Shown piece after piece: positions 8,728-17,697 of a stretch of DNA of 42,728 nt. The stretch spans positions 1-42,728 of the forward strand of contig JALNWS010000006.1 in the NCBI GenBank assembly GCA_023230755.1. Reading direction: 5' to 3'. Each line of letters starts with the position of its first letter. Position 1 is the first letter of the stretch. Source of the DNA: Azoarcus sp. Its GTDB lineage: Bacteria; Pseudomonadota; Gammaproteobacteria; Burkholderiales; Rhodocyclaceae. The position numbers and the translations under genes are program-made. The notes below the pieces were generated by a model that did no database searches, was not told the origin of the DNA, and was given only the letters and a program-made list of their open reading frames with translations.

Positions 8728-9321
8728 ATGCAACCTTCGAGCCTTGACGAACTGATTGACGCCTTGCGTTGCCTGCCCGGGGTTGGCCCCAAGTCGGCGC
8801 AACGTATGGCCTATCACCTGTTGCAGCGTGACCAGCGTGGCGCCGGTCGCCTGGCGCGTGCGATGGGGCATGCGCTCGAAGTGTTGCGCCATTGCGACCG
8901 CTGCAACACTTTCACTGAAGATGCCGTGTGCCAGCGTTGTGCCAGTCCGCGGCGCGACGCCAGTCTGCTGTGTGTGGTGGAGATGCCTGCCGATCTTGCC
9001 ATGATCGAGCAGACTCAGTCCTACAACGGCCTGTATTATGTGCTGATGGGGCGCCTGTCACCGCTGGATGGGGTTGGTCCGCGCGAACTGAAACTCGATA
9101 AACTGCTTGCACGGGCGGGTGATGGCAGCGTGCGGGAGGTGATTCTTGCCACCAACTTTACCAACGAAGGTGAGGCAACCGCACACACACTCGCAAGCTT
9201 GCTGAGTGCTCGAGGGCTGTCGGTAAGTCGCTTGTCGCGCGGTGTTCCGGTGGGTGGAGAGCTCGAGCATACCGACATCGGCACGATCGCGCAGGCGCTG
9301 GTCGAGCGTCGAGGGCTGTGA
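8728..9321 (+). CDS. recR: Recombination mediator RecR
   Basis: 197 residues. The N-terminal helix-hairpin-helix is LPGVGPKSAQRMAYHLL (16-32). The Cys4 zinc finger is C56xxC59 with C68xxC71. The Toprim domain follows (LLCVVEMPADLAMIEQTQSY, then LATNFTNEGEATAHTLA), and the C-terminal Walker-B-like region includes SRLSRGVPVGGELEHTD. RecR works with RecO and RecF to load RecA on gaps. It closes the dnaX-ybaB-recR operon. After its stop a 7-bp hairpin (9401-9418) lacks a T-tract and is at best a weak terminator. Confidence 0.96.
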   Translation: MQPSSLDELIDALRCLPGVGPKSAQRMAYHLLQRDQRGAGRLARAMGHALEVLRHCDRCNTFTEDAVCQRCASPRRDASLLCVVEMPADLAMIEQTQSYNGLYYVLMGRLSPLDGVGPRELKLDKLLARAGDGSVREVILATNFTNEGEATAHTLASLLSARGLSVSRLSRGVPVGGELEHTDIGTIAQALVERRGL

Positions 9322-9427
9322 TGGCTGGTTTTGTGTGGTGCGTTATCCGCGAGGCCTTCGAGGCATCGTCCTGTGCGCGCACTGGCGTGAAATCCTTGAT
9401 CGCTCAATGTCTTGAGCGGTCTATGGC

Positions 9428-9456
9428 TTTCTCTGTTGCAGTGAGTTCGCTATAAT
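9428..9456 (+). promoter_or_regulatory. Probable promoter of petABC
   Basis: A perfect -10 box TATAAT (9451-9456) lies 51 bases before petA. The -35 position at 17 bases spacing reads TTTCTC, a poor match, so activator help or modest basal strength is possible. Confidence 0.5.
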
Positions 9457-9507
9457 CCTTGGGTTTTTGTATCCAGGTCTTTCGTTTTCCATTCTGGGAA
9501 GAGGGTC

Positions 9508-10101
9508 ATGAGCGTTGAACAAAAGATGGACAGCGGTCGCCGCACATTGTTGCTGGCAACGTCTGCCGTAGGTGGCGTTGCCGCCGTGGCGACGGCAGTG
9601 CCGTTCGTTGCCAGTCTGACGCCGTCCGAGCGCGCAAAGGCAGCAGGCGCGCCGGTTGAGGTTGATGTGGGCAAGCTCGCTCCGGGCGAGATGATGACGG
9701 TCGAATGGCGTGGCAAGCCGGTCTGGGTGCTTCGTCGTACCCCCGAAATGCTGGCGTCGCTGGCCAAGTCAGAGCCGGCGCTGAGCGATCCGGCCTCCGA
9801 AAAAGAGCAACAGCCGGAATACGCAAAGAACGAGTACCGCTCGATCAAGCCCGAGTTTCTCGTGGCCGTCGGGATCTGTACCCACCTCGGGTGTTCGCCG
9901 TCGGAGAAGTTCAAGCCGGGTGCCGAGTCGGGTATGGGTGACGACTGGCCGGGCGGTTTTCTGTGCCCCTGTCACGGTTCGAGGTTCGATCTTGCCGGTC
10001 GCGTCTACAAGAGCATGCCGGCACCGACAAACCTTGAAATTCCGCCGTACAAGTATATTGCGGACACCACCATTGTCGTTGGCGACGACGGAAAGGCGTA
10101 A
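9508..10101 (+). CDS. petA: Ubiquinol-cytochrome c reductase iron-sulfur (Rieske) subunit
   Basis: 197 residues, start after GGGAAGAGGG. A twin-arginine leader (SGRRTLLLATSAVGG) and an N-terminal membrane anchor precede the soluble Rieske domain. Cluster boxes are CTHLGC (C124, H126, C129) and CPCHGS (C153, C155, H156): two cysteines and two histidines bind the 2Fe-2S cluster, the other cysteines form the usual disulfide. The protein carries electrons from ubiquinol to cytochrome c1 on the periplasmic side. petB starts three bases after its stop. Confidence 0.97.
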   Translation: MSVEQKMDSGRRTLLLATSAVGGVAAVATAVPFVASLTPSERAKAAGAPVEVDVGKLAPGEMMTVEWRGKPVWVLRRTPEMLASLAKSEPALSDPASEKEQQPEYAKNEYRSIKPEFLVAVGICTHLGCSPSEKFKPGAESGMGDDWPGGFLCPCHGSRFDLAGRVYKSMPAPTNLEIPPYKYIADTTIVVGDDGKA

Positions 10102-10104
10102 ACG

Positions 10105-11373
10105 ATGACGACCAAATCTCAAGCCTTGCTGAACTGGGTGGATGAGCGCTTTCCGCTCACATCGTCGATCAAGGGGCATCTGACCGAGTACTACGCACCG
10201 AAGAACTTCAACTTCTGGTATTTCTTCGGTTCGCTGGCACTCATGGTCCTGGTGATCCAGATCGTGACCGGCATCTTCCTGGTCATGCACTACAAGCCGG
10301 ATGCCTCGCTGAACGCTGCCGGTGTGCCGGTGGCTTTTGCCAGCGTCGAGTACATCATGCGTGATGTGCCGGGCGGCTGGATCATCCGCTACCTGCATTC
10401 AACCGGTGCGTCGGCGTTCTTCATCGTGGTCTATCTGCACATGTTCCGCGGTCTGCTCTATGGTTCTTATCGCAAGCCGCGCGAACTGATCTGGATCTTC
10501 GGTACCCTGATTTTCCTGGTGCTGATGGCCGAAGCTTTCATGGGCTACCTGTTGCCATGGGGGCAGATGTCGTTCTGGGGCGCGCAGGTGATCGTGAACC
10601 TGTTCTCGGCGATTCCGCTGATCGGGCCCGATCTGTCGCTGGTGATTCGTGGTGACTTCGTCGTGTCCGACGCCACCCTGAACCGCTTCTTCTCCTTCCA
10701 CGTCATCGCCGTACCGCTGGTGCTGATCGGTCTCGTCGCAGCCCATATCATCGCGTTGCACGAAGTCGGTTCCAATAACCCCGACGGTATTGAGATCAAG
10801 AAGAAGAAAGACGCCAATGGCATCCCGCTCGACGGCATTCCCTTCCATCCGTACTACACGGTGAAGGACATCGTCGGCGTAGTCGCATTCCTGTTCTTCT
10901 TCAGCGCAGTCGTGTTCTTTGCGCCTGAAGCAGGGGGCTACTTCCTCGAGTTCAACAACTTCCTGCCGGCCGACCCGCTGGTGACCCCGCTGCACATCGC
11001 ACCGGTGTGGTACTTCACGCCGTTCTATTCCGTGCTGCGTGCCGTGACCTACCCGCTGTTCGGTCTCGACGCCAAGTTCTGGGGCGTGGTGGCGATGGGG
11101 GCTTCGGTGGTGGTTATCGCCTTCCTGCCGTGGCTGGATCGCAGCCCGGTGAAGTCGATGCGTTACAAGGGTCCGGTGTTCAAGGGCGCTGTTGCGATTT
11201 TTGTGGTCTGCTTTGTCATTCTCGGTTACCTGGGCGTTCTCCCGCCGACCCCGGGCCGTACCCTGGTCTCGCAGATCTGCTCGGTCCTGTACTTCGCCTT
11301 CTTCCTGGCCATGCCGTGGTACAGCAAGCTCGACAAGTGCAAACCCGAACCGGAAAGGGTGACTTTCAAATGA
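10105..11373 (+). CDS. petB: Cytochrome b of the bc1 complex
   Basis: 422 residues with eight hydrophobic helices. Visible hallmarks are the haem-ligand region GGWIIRYLHSTGASAFFIVVYL-type helix B (His in LHSTGAS and in YLHMFRG), helix D HVIAVPLVLIGLVAAHIIAL, and the Qo-site segment in which the family PEWY motif is replaced by APVWYFTPFYSVLRA as printed around residue 300. It binds two b haems and carries the quinol oxidation and quinone reduction sites in the inner membrane. The stop overlaps the petC start (ATGA), so translation is coupled. Confidence 0.97.
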   Translation: MTTKSQALLNWVDERFPLTSSIKGHLTEYYAPKNFNFWYFFGSLALMVLVIQIVTGIFLVMHYKPDASLNAAGVPVAFASVEYIMRDVPGGWIIRYLHSTGASAFFIVVYLHMFRGLLYGSYRKPRELIWIFGTLIFLVLMAEAFMGYLLPWGQMSFWGAQVIVNLFSAIPLIGPDLSLVIRGDFVVSDATLNRFFSFHVIAVPLVLIGLVAAHIIALHEVGSNNPDGIEIKKKKDANGIPLDGIPFHPYYTVKDIVGVVAFLFFFSAVVFFAPEAGGYFLEFNNFLPADPLVTPLHIAPVWYFTPFYSVLRAVTYPLFGLDAKFWGVVAMGASVVVIAFLPWLDRSPVKSMRYKGPVFKGAVAIFVVCFVILGYLGVLPPTPGRTLVSQICSVLYFAFFLAMPWYSKLDKCKPEPERVTFK

Positions 11374-12110
11374 AATCGCGTGTAATCAGTTTCATCAAGC
11401 GTGCCGCTGCCGTCGCACTGTTCGCGCCGGCAATGGCGATGGCTGCCGGAGCGGTCCTGCATCTGGACAAGGCACCGGTGAGTACGGATCCGGCTGCGTT
11501 GCAGCACGGCGCCAAACTCTTCGTCAACTACTGTCTGAACTGCCACGGCGCGTCATTCCTGCGTTACAACAGGCTGCAGGACATTGGCCTGAGCGAGGCG
11601 GCGATTCGCGACAACCTGATGTTCACCGGTGAGAAGACCGGTGACCAGATGAAGGTCGCGATGAGCCGTGCCGAGGCCAAGCAGTGGTTTGGCGCCGCGC
11701 CCCCCGATCTGACCCTGGTTGCGCGTGCGCGCGCTTCCGAGTTCGGTAGCGGAGCAGACTGGCTCTATACCTACCTGCGCCAGTTCCACCGTGACCCGAA
11801 TCGTCCGACGGGTTGGAACAATCTGGTGTTCCCGAACGTCGGCATGCCGAACGTGCTGTGGGAACTCCAGGGTGAGCAGGTGGCAAAGGCAGGCGAGCAT
11901 GGCTCAACGCTCGAACTGGTCAAGCCGGGCAAGCTGAGCCCCGAAGAGTACGACAAAGCCGTCGCCGATCTCGTGTCCTACATTGTCTGGATGGGAGAGC
12001 CTGTCGCCGAGAAGCGCAAGGTCATTGGCATGTACGTGCTTGCTTTCCTTGCCGGTCTGTTCGTTCTTGCGCTCGCGCTGAAGAAGAACTACTGGAAGGA
12101 TATTCATTGA
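11370..12110 (+). CDS. petC: Cytochrome c1 of the bc1 complex
   Basis: 246 residues. The true start is ATG at 11370, overlapping the petB stop by four bases; the longer open frame upstream is antisense to nothing and only reads through petB in another frame. A signal peptide ends near AMAMAAG (~26). The haem c site is CLNCH (55-59); NVGMPNVLWE provides a likely Met ligand. A C-terminal membrane anchor VIGMYVLAFLAGLFVLALAL holds the protein in the membrane. Together with PetA and PetB it passes electrons to cytochrome c. Confidence 0.96.
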   Translation: MKSRVISFIKRAAAVALFAPAMAMAAGAVLHLDKAPVSTDPAALQHGAKLFVNYCLNCHGASFLRYNRLQDIGLSEAAIRDNLMFTGEKTGDQMKVAMSRAEAKQWFGAAPPDLTLVARARASEFGSGADWLYTYLRQFHRDPNRPTGWNNLVFPNVGMPNVLWELQGEQVAKAGEHGSTLELVKPGKLSPEEYDKAVADLVSYIVWMGEPVAEKRKVIGMYVLAFLAGLFVLALALKKNYWKDIH

Positions 12111-12158
12111 GAGGATCGGTGAATGGCCGTAAGGCCTGACACTCGCTTCCCTCCAGAC

Positions 12159-12197
12159 GCACCGCGCAAATCAATGCGTGGTGCGCTTTTGTTTTTT
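12159..12197 (+). terminator. Intrinsic terminator of petABC
   Basis: GCACCGCGCA (12159-12168) pairs with TGCGTGGTGC (12175-12184), one G-T wobble, followed by GCTTTTGTTTTTT. It separates petABC from sspA, whose ribosome site begins right after. Confidence 0.82.
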
Positions 12198-12217
12198 GCA
12201 TCCGGAGTCGCAACATC

Positions 12218-12814
12218 ATGATGAATCTTTATTCCGGTACGACCGATCCCTTCAGTCACCGTTGCCGGATCGTGCTCTTCGAAAAGGGCATGGATTTCGA
12301 GGTGATCGATGTCGACCTCTACAACAAGCCCGAAGACATTGCGGTCATCAATCCTTACGGCCGTGTGCCGGTGCTGGTTGACCGCGATCTTGTGCTGTAT
12401 GAGTCGAACATCATCAATGAGTATATCGACGAGCGTTTCCCGCATCCGCAGTTGATGCCGCCGGATCCCATTCTGCGCGCGCGCGCGCGGCAGTTGCTGC
12501 ATACGTTCGAGCACGAACTGTTTGCGCACATCGCAGCGCTTGAGGCCAACCAGAAGGGTGTGGACAAGACCCGCGCCCATGTGCGCGATCACCTGACCCA
12601 GCTGGCACCGATCTTCACCAAGCAGAAGTTCATGCTCGGCGACGAGTTCTCCATGCTGGATGTCGCGATTGCGCCCCTGCTGTGGCGTCTTGAGCACTAT
12701 GGCATTGAGCTGCCGAAAACGGCCGCCCCGATGATGAAGTACGCGGAACGCATTTTCAGCCGTCAGGGTTTCATCGACGCGCTGACACCGTCCGAGAAGG
12801 TAATGCGGCGCTGA
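12218..12814 (+). CDS. sspA: Stringent starvation protein A (GST-fold)
   Basis: 198 residues. The N-terminal thioredoxin-like domain begins MMNLYSGTTDPFSHRCRIVLFEKG and includes NPYGRVPVLVDRDLVLYESNIINEYIDE; the C-terminal helical domain has ANQKGVDKTRAHVRDHL and GDEFSMLDVAIAPLLWRL. The PFSHR segment is typical of SspA rather than of catalytic glutathione transferases. SspA binds RNA polymerase during stress. Two ATGs (12218 and 12221) are possible. sspB follows 70 bases later, the standard pair. Confidence 0.95.
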   Translation: MMNLYSGTTDPFSHRCRIVLFEKGMDFEVIDVDLYNKPEDIAVINPYGRVPVLVDRDLVLYESNIINEYIDERFPHPQLMPPDPILRARARQLLHTFEHELFAHIAALEANQKGVDKTRAHVRDHLTQLAPIFTKQKFMLGDEFSMLDVAIAPLLWRLEHYGIELPKTAAPMMKYAERIFSRQGFIDALTPSEKVMRR

Positions 12815-12884
12815 AATGAAGACGTCTCGACCGGCGGGGCAGGGATGCCCGGTCCGGTCGGACGGAACTTAGGACACGCAAGAC

Positions 12885-13358
12885 ATGGTATCCACCAAGC
12901 CCTACCTGGTTCGTGCCATCTATGAATGGTGTTCTGATCAGGGTTTTACACCCTACCTTGCTGCTCGGGTCGATTCCAGCACCCGGGTGCCACCCGGTTA
13001 TGCCAAGGGCGGTCAGATTGTGCTCAACGTTGGCTCCGACGCCACCAACAAGCTGTCAATGGACAATGAAGCGGTGAGCTTTCAGGCGCGTTTCAACGGA
13101 TCGGTGCAGCTCATCCTGATTCCGATGAGTAATGTCCTTGCGGTCTATGCACGCGAGAACGGCCAGGGGATGGCGTTCGAAGCCGATGTCGATGAAGGCG
13201 AAGCGTTTGAGGAAGATGCGTCGGACGACGCCGACCGTGCGACCGGGCTCGAACTCGCGCCCGAACCGGCTGAACCGCCCGCATCTCCCGAACCGGTCAA
13301 GGTCGAGGACGACCGTCAGCCGCCACCTCGCGGCGGGCACCTGAAGATCGTCAAGTAA
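12885..13358 (+). CDS. sspB: ClpXP protease specificity-enhancing factor SspB
   Basis: 157 residues. The folded ssrA-tag-binding domain covers about 1-110 (STKPYLVRAIYEWCSDQGFTPY, PPGYAKGGQIVLNVG). An acidic, Pro-rich flexible linker follows, and the C-terminus GGHLKIVK is the ClpX-binding XB motif. SspB delivers ssrA-tagged peptides from stalled ribosomes to ClpXP. Its stop lies only ten bases from the stop of the convergent glycosyltransferase gene with no terminator between, so the two transcripts should overlap. Confidence 0.95.
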   Translation: MVSTKPYLVRAIYEWCSDQGFTPYLAARVDSSTRVPPGYAKGGQIVLNVGSDATNKLSMDNEAVSFQARFNGSVQLILIPMSNVLAVYARENGQGMAFEADVDEGEAFEEDASDDADRATGLELAPEPAEPPASPEPVKVEDDRQPPPRGGHLKIVK

Positions 13359-13368
13359 TAACTGTTCG

Positions 13369-14556
13369 TCAGGCGGCGCTGAGTTGCGCCGCAGGGCGGC
13401 GGTGATCTGCAACCCAGGTTTCGTACAGTGCGCCGAGCCGGCGGCTCATCTCTTCGGTGTGCCACTGCCGCGCATATTCCCGCGCTTCGGTGCCGAGGTG
13501 CTCCAGTTGGCTGCGGTCGCTCAGAAGCTGGCCGACAATCTCGGCGAAGCGCACCGGGCTGTTCGGTGCGATCCTGCACCCCTGCTGCGGCGCAAGGATG
13601 TCCACGGTTCCCATTTCGGCAAGGGCTACGACCGGCGTTCCCAGTGCCATGGCTTCCAGCAGCACCAAGCCCTGAGTTTCGGTTCGCGACGCGAATACGA
13701 AGATATCGGCGGCCCTGTAGCAATCATGCAGTTCGTTGTGGCGGTCGAGGTAGCCCAGAAAGCGGATGTGGTCATTGAGGCCTGCGCGCTCGACCTTCGT
13801 CCTCAGGCTGCCCAGTGCAGGCCCTTCGCCGGTGACGAGCAACATGACCTCCGGCTCGGTCTTGCGCAGTTCGCCGACCATGTCGATCAGGAACTCGATG
13901 TTCTTCTCATGTGCTACGCGACCGACGAAGAGCAGCAGGCGCTTGCTTTTCGGGATGTCGTAACGCTGACGAAAGTGACAGCCATCGCCGCCATGAAACT
14001 GGTGTTCGGGAATCCCGGTCGGAAGAATATGGACCGGGGTACTCACGCCGTAGCCCGCCAATGTGTCCGCCATCGCTCGAGACGGAACGATGACCGCATT
14101 GAGGGCATTGCATTGTTGGCGCGAGAAGCGCCGCGCCGCGCCGCGCAACCAGGCGTGGGGAACAATGGGTACGTAGTGAAAAAGGTACTCCTCAAAGAAG
14201 GTGTGGTAGGTGGCGACGCAGGGGAGGCCGAGCGCTTTCGCCAGTTCCAGACCGGCGTAGTGGGCAACGAAGGGGGTGTGGATATGAACGAGATCAAAGT
14301 GCTGCTGCCGCAGTGAGGCGATCTGTTCGCGGATAGGCGCGCGCCGCATCATCCGGTCCTCCGGATCGAGCGGAATGAAGCGGGAGGAGATCCGGATGAG
14401 GTCGTCCGCGCGTGTCGTGCTGTCCTGCGGGTAGGCGGGAGCGATCAGGGTGCTGCGGATGCCGTGTGGCTTGAGCGAATTGCGGAACGTCTCTATCGAT
14501 GTGCTGACCCCGTTGATGCGGGGGAAGAACACATCCGAAATCATCAGGATGTTCAT
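13369..14556 (-). CDS. GT4-type glycosyltransferase
   Basis: 395 residues, cytoplasmic or membrane-peripheral. The N-terminal Rossmann half starts MNILMISDVFFPRINGVSTS, with HIHTPFVAHYAG and ATYHTFFEEY for acceptor binding. The C-terminal half has LLLFVGRVAHEKNIEFLID and the nucleotide-sugar E-x7-E motif in FASRTETQGLVLLEAMALGT, typical of GT-B retaining enzymes of family GT4. The pattern resembles diacylglycerol glucosyl- or phosphatidylinositol mannosyl-type transferases. A glycolipid acceptor is plausible but not shown; no polysaccharide cluster surrounds it. Confidence 0.9.
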   Translation of the reverse strand: MNILMISDVFFPRINGVSTSIETFRNSLKPHGIRSTLIAPAYPQDSTTRADDLIRISSRFIPLDPEDRMMRRAPIREQIASLRQQHFDLVHIHTPFVAHYAGLELAKALGLPCVATYHTFFEEYLFHYVPIVPHAWLRGAARRFSRQQCNALNAVIVPSRAMADTLAGYGVSTPVHILPTGIPEHQFHGGDGCHFRQRYDIPKSKRLLLFVGRVAHEKNIEFLIDMVGELRKTEPEVMLLVTGEGPALGSLRTKVERAGLNDHIRFLGYLDRHNELHDCYRAADIFVFASRTETQGLVLLEAMALGTPVVALAEMGTVDILAPQQGCRIAPNSPVRFAEIVGQLLSDRSQLEHLGTEAREYARQWHTEEMSRRLGALYETWVADHRRPAAQLSAA

Positions 14557-14738
14557 GGTTTGTGCCGGTTGTCGTCACGCCAATCTAGCCCCTTCCCATG
14601 ACCGCCTCATTTCAGGCCGGGTTTGCAGGAATGCGTTTGCGCACGAGGGTTGACCGACATCATCGGCGCGGAGGCGATTTCGAGTTATAAAGCCGCACTG
14701 CGATGCCCTGACGGGTGAATCTTCGGGAGGATGAAACG

Positions 14739-15233
14739 ATGGCACTGATGCAATGGAACGAGCAGCTGGCGCTCGGTCTCGGGAAAATGGACAAGACTCA
14801 CGAGGAGTTTGTGAGCCACTACAACGCGGTGGTTGAGGCTGCGCCCGAGCAGTTTCTGGCGCGGCTCGACGACTTCATTGCGCACACGGAAGTACATTTC
14901 GATCAGGAAAATCGCTGGATGGAGCAGGTGGATTTTCCCGGTTGCCATCGCGCAGAGCACGATCGGGTGCTGGTCGTAATGCGTGACGTGCGTCAGCGCA
15001 TTGAGCGTGGTGATGCGTTTCTGGGTAAGCGGCTAATGGAAGAATTGCCGGCCTGGTTCGACAATCACGTCAGTGGCATGGATGCTGCGCTGGCCTTTCA
15101 TCTGGACAGTATCGGCTTCGACGTCGAAACGGGCGTGATCACCCCGCCCGAGGGTGGCGGTGATCGCTGCGCATCGGCAGGGGGGTGTGCCTGCACGTCG
15201 GCACCAGTCCGCGCTGGCGCCGAACAGGTGTAA
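14739..15233 (+). CDS. Bacteriohemerythrin
   Basis: 164 residues from ATG at 14739, preceded by CGGGAGG; an earlier in-frame ATG (14715) lies inside the leader. All seven diiron ligands are present with canonical spacing: H21, H52, E56, H69, H73, H109 and D114. The four-helix protein reversibly binds O2 in the cytoplasm, probably for oxygen storage, delivery or sensing. After the hemerythrin domain comes a short tail with closely spaced cysteines (RCASAGGCACTS), which is unusual. It is a single-gene unit, divergent from the glycosyltransferase with 182 bases between starts. TATAAA at 14686-14691 may be its -10 element. Confidence 0.94.
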   Translation: MALMQWNEQLALGLGKMDKTHEEFVSHYNAVVEAAPEQFLARLDDFIAHTEVHFDQENRWMEQVDFPGCHRAEHDRVLVVMRDVRQRIERGDAFLGKRLMEELPAWFDNHVSGMDAALAFHLDSIGFDVETGVITPPEGGGDRCASAGGCACTSAPVRAGAEQV

Positions 15234-15260
15234 GTCGCACCCCGGGGCGGGGCAGCTTGC

Positions 15261-16523
15261 TCAGGGGTGGTGAACCGGGAAACGCACGGCCGGCGACCGG
15301 CCGTGCATCAGCCCTGCAAGAATCTCCGCTGAGCCGCAGGCCAGCGTCCAGCCGAGTGTGCCGTGACCGGTGTTGTACCAGAGGTTTACACCGCGCCCTT
15401 TGCCGATGACTGGCAGGTTGCTCGGGGTGGCGGGGCGAAGGCCGGTCCACAATTGCGCCCGCTCCGGATCGATTGCCCCCGGTAGCCGTGTCCGGGCCCA
15501 GTCCATGATGGCGCGGCCCCGCGCAGGGTCAATCGCGAGGTCGAAGCCGTTGAGCTCGGCAGTGCCGGCGATACGCAAACGATCGCCAAGGCGCGAGCAC
15601 ACGATGCGGCGGGATTCGTCCGTCAGGCTGACCTGTGGTGCGCGCGCCGGATCCTCGATCGGCGCGGTAATCGAATAACCCTTTACTGGATAGATCGGCA
15701 GGCGTTCGCCAAGTGGGTGCACGATCTGCGCGCTGAAACTGCCCATGCACACGACATAGGCGTTCGCGGTGAGCGTGCCGGCCCGTCCTTCGCTGTCGCG
15801 CACCTCTACCCCGTCGATCAGTCCGCCGGTGTGGGTCAGGCGTTCGATGGTGGTCCCGTAGTGAAACTGCACGCCGTCGCGCTCCAGCGCCTTGGCAAGC
15901 GCACAGGTGAAGCGCATCGCGTCACCGCTTTCGTCACCGGGCGCGTACAGACCGCCCGCGAGCGAAGATGCAAGGGCGCCGAGTGCGGGTTCGACGGCGA
16001 GGCATTCGGCAGCGGAGCAGACCCGCACTTCAATCCCGAGGTGGATCAGATGCTCAGCTCTGGCTGGGGCATGAGCGAAATCCGATGGGTTGAAGAACAG
16101 GTGAAGGATGCCTTGCTCGCGCGCGTCGTACTCATTCTCGATGCCCGCGGCTTCGCGTACGCGGTGCAACTCGCGCTGACTGTGAATGGCGAGTGCTGCA
16201 ATTGCCTCGGTGTTGCGCTGCGAGCGCCAAGGCAGGCATTCATGCAGAAAGGACAGCGCCCAGCGCCATTGGTCCAGACTTGCCTGAGGCCGAAAGCGTA
16301 ATGGGGCATCGTCCTTGCCGAGCCAGCGCAGCGCCAGAAAGGGCGCCGCGGGATTGGCCCAGGGCTCGGGGTGACTGACTGAAATCTGGCCGCCGTTGGC
16401 AAAGCTCGTTTCCTGGCCAGCCTGGGCCTGGCGGTCGACCAGGCTGACCTCAAACCCTGCCTGCTTCAGGTACCAGGCCGTGGTGACGCCGGTGATGCCG
16501 GCGCCGAGAACCATCACATGCAT
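15261..16523 (-). CDS. dadA: D-amino acid dehydrogenase (DadA-like FAD oxidoreductase)
   Basis: 420 residues from ATG at 16523 (MHVMVLGAG), which places the FAD-binding fold at the N-terminus as in the family; the longer open frame is not coding. The dinucleotide motif is VLGAGITGVTTAWYLKQAG. Further DadA features are TSFANGGQISVSHPEPWANP, YPVKGYSITAPI and the C-terminal FAD contact NLWYNTGHGTLGWTLACGSA. DadA oxidises D-amino acids to 2-oxo acids at the membrane and feeds electrons to the respiratory chain. No alanine racemase or lrp-type regulator is adjacent, so this is a stand-alone copy; substrate preference is uncertain. Its end faces the hemerythrin gene with 27 bases between stops. Confidence 0.88.
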   Translation of the reverse strand: MHVMVLGAGITGVTTAWYLKQAGFEVSLVDRQAQAGQETSFANGGQISVSHPEPWANPAAPFLALRWLGKDDAPLRFRPQASLDQWRWALSFLHECLPWRSQRNTEAIAALAIHSQRELHRVREAAGIENEYDAREQGILHLFFNPSDFAHAPARAEHLIHLGIEVRVCSAAECLAVEPALGALASSLAGGLYAPGDESGDAMRFTCALAKALERDGVQFHYGTTIERLTHTGGLIDGVEVRDSEGRAGTLTANAYVVCMGSFSAQIVHPLGERLPIYPVKGYSITAPIEDPARAPQVSLTDESRRIVCSRLGDRLRIAGTAELNGFDLAIDPARGRAIMDWARTRLPGAIDPERAQLWTGLRPATPSNLPVIGKGRGVNLWYNTGHGTLGWTLACGSAEILAGLMHGRSPAVRFPVHHP

Positions 16524-16695
16524 AACTTGGTTTCTGTGCTCATGAGAGGCTGCCCTGTACGTGTCCGGGGCAGGGCGGCAGACCGCCAAGCCATAAATGA
16601 TAACCGCCAGCGTGTATCTCGTGGTGCGCAGACGTCCCGGAAACGGGATAATCGAGTCTGACATCTTCAATCATCAGTCTCCGGGAGTTCAGCAC

Positions 16696-17697
16696 ATGCG
16701 TCGCGTCACCCTCACCCAATTCCTGATCGAGCAACAGCGCGCCGGGCGCGTATCGGCCGATCTGCGCCTGTTGCTCGAAGTCGTGGCCCGCGCCTGCAAG
16801 GCGATCAGTGTGAACGTCTCCAAAGGGGCGCTGGCCGGCATCCTGGGCGAAGCCGGTACCGACAACGTGCAGGGCGAAGCACAGAAAAAGCTCGATGTGA
16901 TTGCCAACGAAATCCTGCTTCAAGCCAACGAATGGGGGGGGCACCTCGCGGCAATGGCATCGGAAGAGGTCGAGAACGTGCATCAGATCCCGTTCGACTT
17001 CCCCAAGGGTGGCTTTCTGCTGATGTTCGATCCGCTCGATGGCTCGTCCAACATCGACATCGACGTCACCGTAGGCACGATCTTTTCGGTCCTGCGCAAT
17101 CCTGAGGGCGAGGGCGATCCGACCGAGGCAAGCTTCATGCAGCCGGGGCGGGATCAGGTGGCGGCCGGGTATGCAATCTACGGCCCGTCCACCCAGTTCG
17201 TGCTGACGGTGGGCAAGGGCGTTCACGCCTTCACGCTCGACCGCGAACTGGGCAGCTTCATCTACACCACCCCGTACATGACGGTGCCCGAGGAAACCTG
17301 CGAATTCGCCATTAACGCATCCAACGTACGCCACTGGGAAGCACCGGTTCAACGCTATATTGCCGAGCTGCAGGAAGGCAAGGCAGGCCCCCGCGGTGTC
17401 GATTTCAACATGCGCTGGGTGGCGTCGATGGTGGCCGATGTGCACCGCGTACTGACCCGTGGCGGAATCTTCCTGTACCCGCTCGACGAGAAGTGCCGTG
17501 CGCAGGGCGGTAAGCTGCGTCTCATGTACGAAGCCAATCCGATGGCCATGCTGATTGAGCAGGCTGGGGGCGCGGCCACCACCGGGCGCGAGCGCATCCT
17601 CGACATCCAGCCCCACAAGCTGCATCAGCGCGTACCTGTCGTGCTCGGTTCGAAGGCCGAGGTCGAACGTGTGACCGCATATCATCTTGAGGCTTGA
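16696..17697 (+). CDS. fbp: Fructose-1,6-bisphosphatase class I
   Basis: 333 residues from ATG at 16696 with CGGGAG upstream. N-terminal MRRVTLTQFLIEQQR, metal/phosphate motif FDPLDGSSNID, and the substrate region PLDEKCRAQGGKLRLMYEANPMAMLIEQAGG are diagnostic. It hydrolyses fructose-1,6-bisphosphate in gluconeogenesis (and in the Calvin cycle where present), which fits growth on acetate and amino acids suggested by actP and gdh nearby. The 3' end overlaps the tamA frame by 11 bases. Just upstream, GATAAT at 16647-16652 may be its -10 box, but no good -35 was seen. Confidence 0.96.
   Translation: MRRVTLTQFLIEQQRAGRVSADLRLLLEVVARACKAISVNVSKGALAGILGEAGTDNVQGEAQKKLDVIANEILLQANEWGGHLAAMASEEVENVHQIPFDFPKGGFLLMFDPLDGSSNIDIDVTVGTIFSVLRNPEGEGDPTEASFMQPGRDQVAAGYAIYGPSTQFVLTVGKGVHAFTLDRELGSFIYTTPYMTVPEETCEFAINASNVRHWEAPVQRYIAELQEGKAGPRGVDFNMRWVASMVADVHRVLTRGGIFLYPLDEKCRAQGGKLRLMYEANPMAMLIEQAGGAATTGRERILDIQPHKLHQRVPVVLGSKAEVERVTAYHLEA

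Noticed and set aside
9399..9420. Terminator after recR
   Set aside because: The hairpin CGCTCAA-TGTC-TTGAGCG is perfect but no T-tract follows on the plus strand, so it is not called as a terminator.
15261..16523. Sarcosine or glycine oxidase instead of D-amino acid dehydrogenase
   Set aside because: The YPVKGYS and C-terminal NTGHGTLGWT motifs fit DadA better and no oxidase partner subunits are nearby.
16540..17685. 381-codon minus-strand open frame opposite fbp
   Set aside because: Shadow frame over a certain fbp gene; no motif or start signal.
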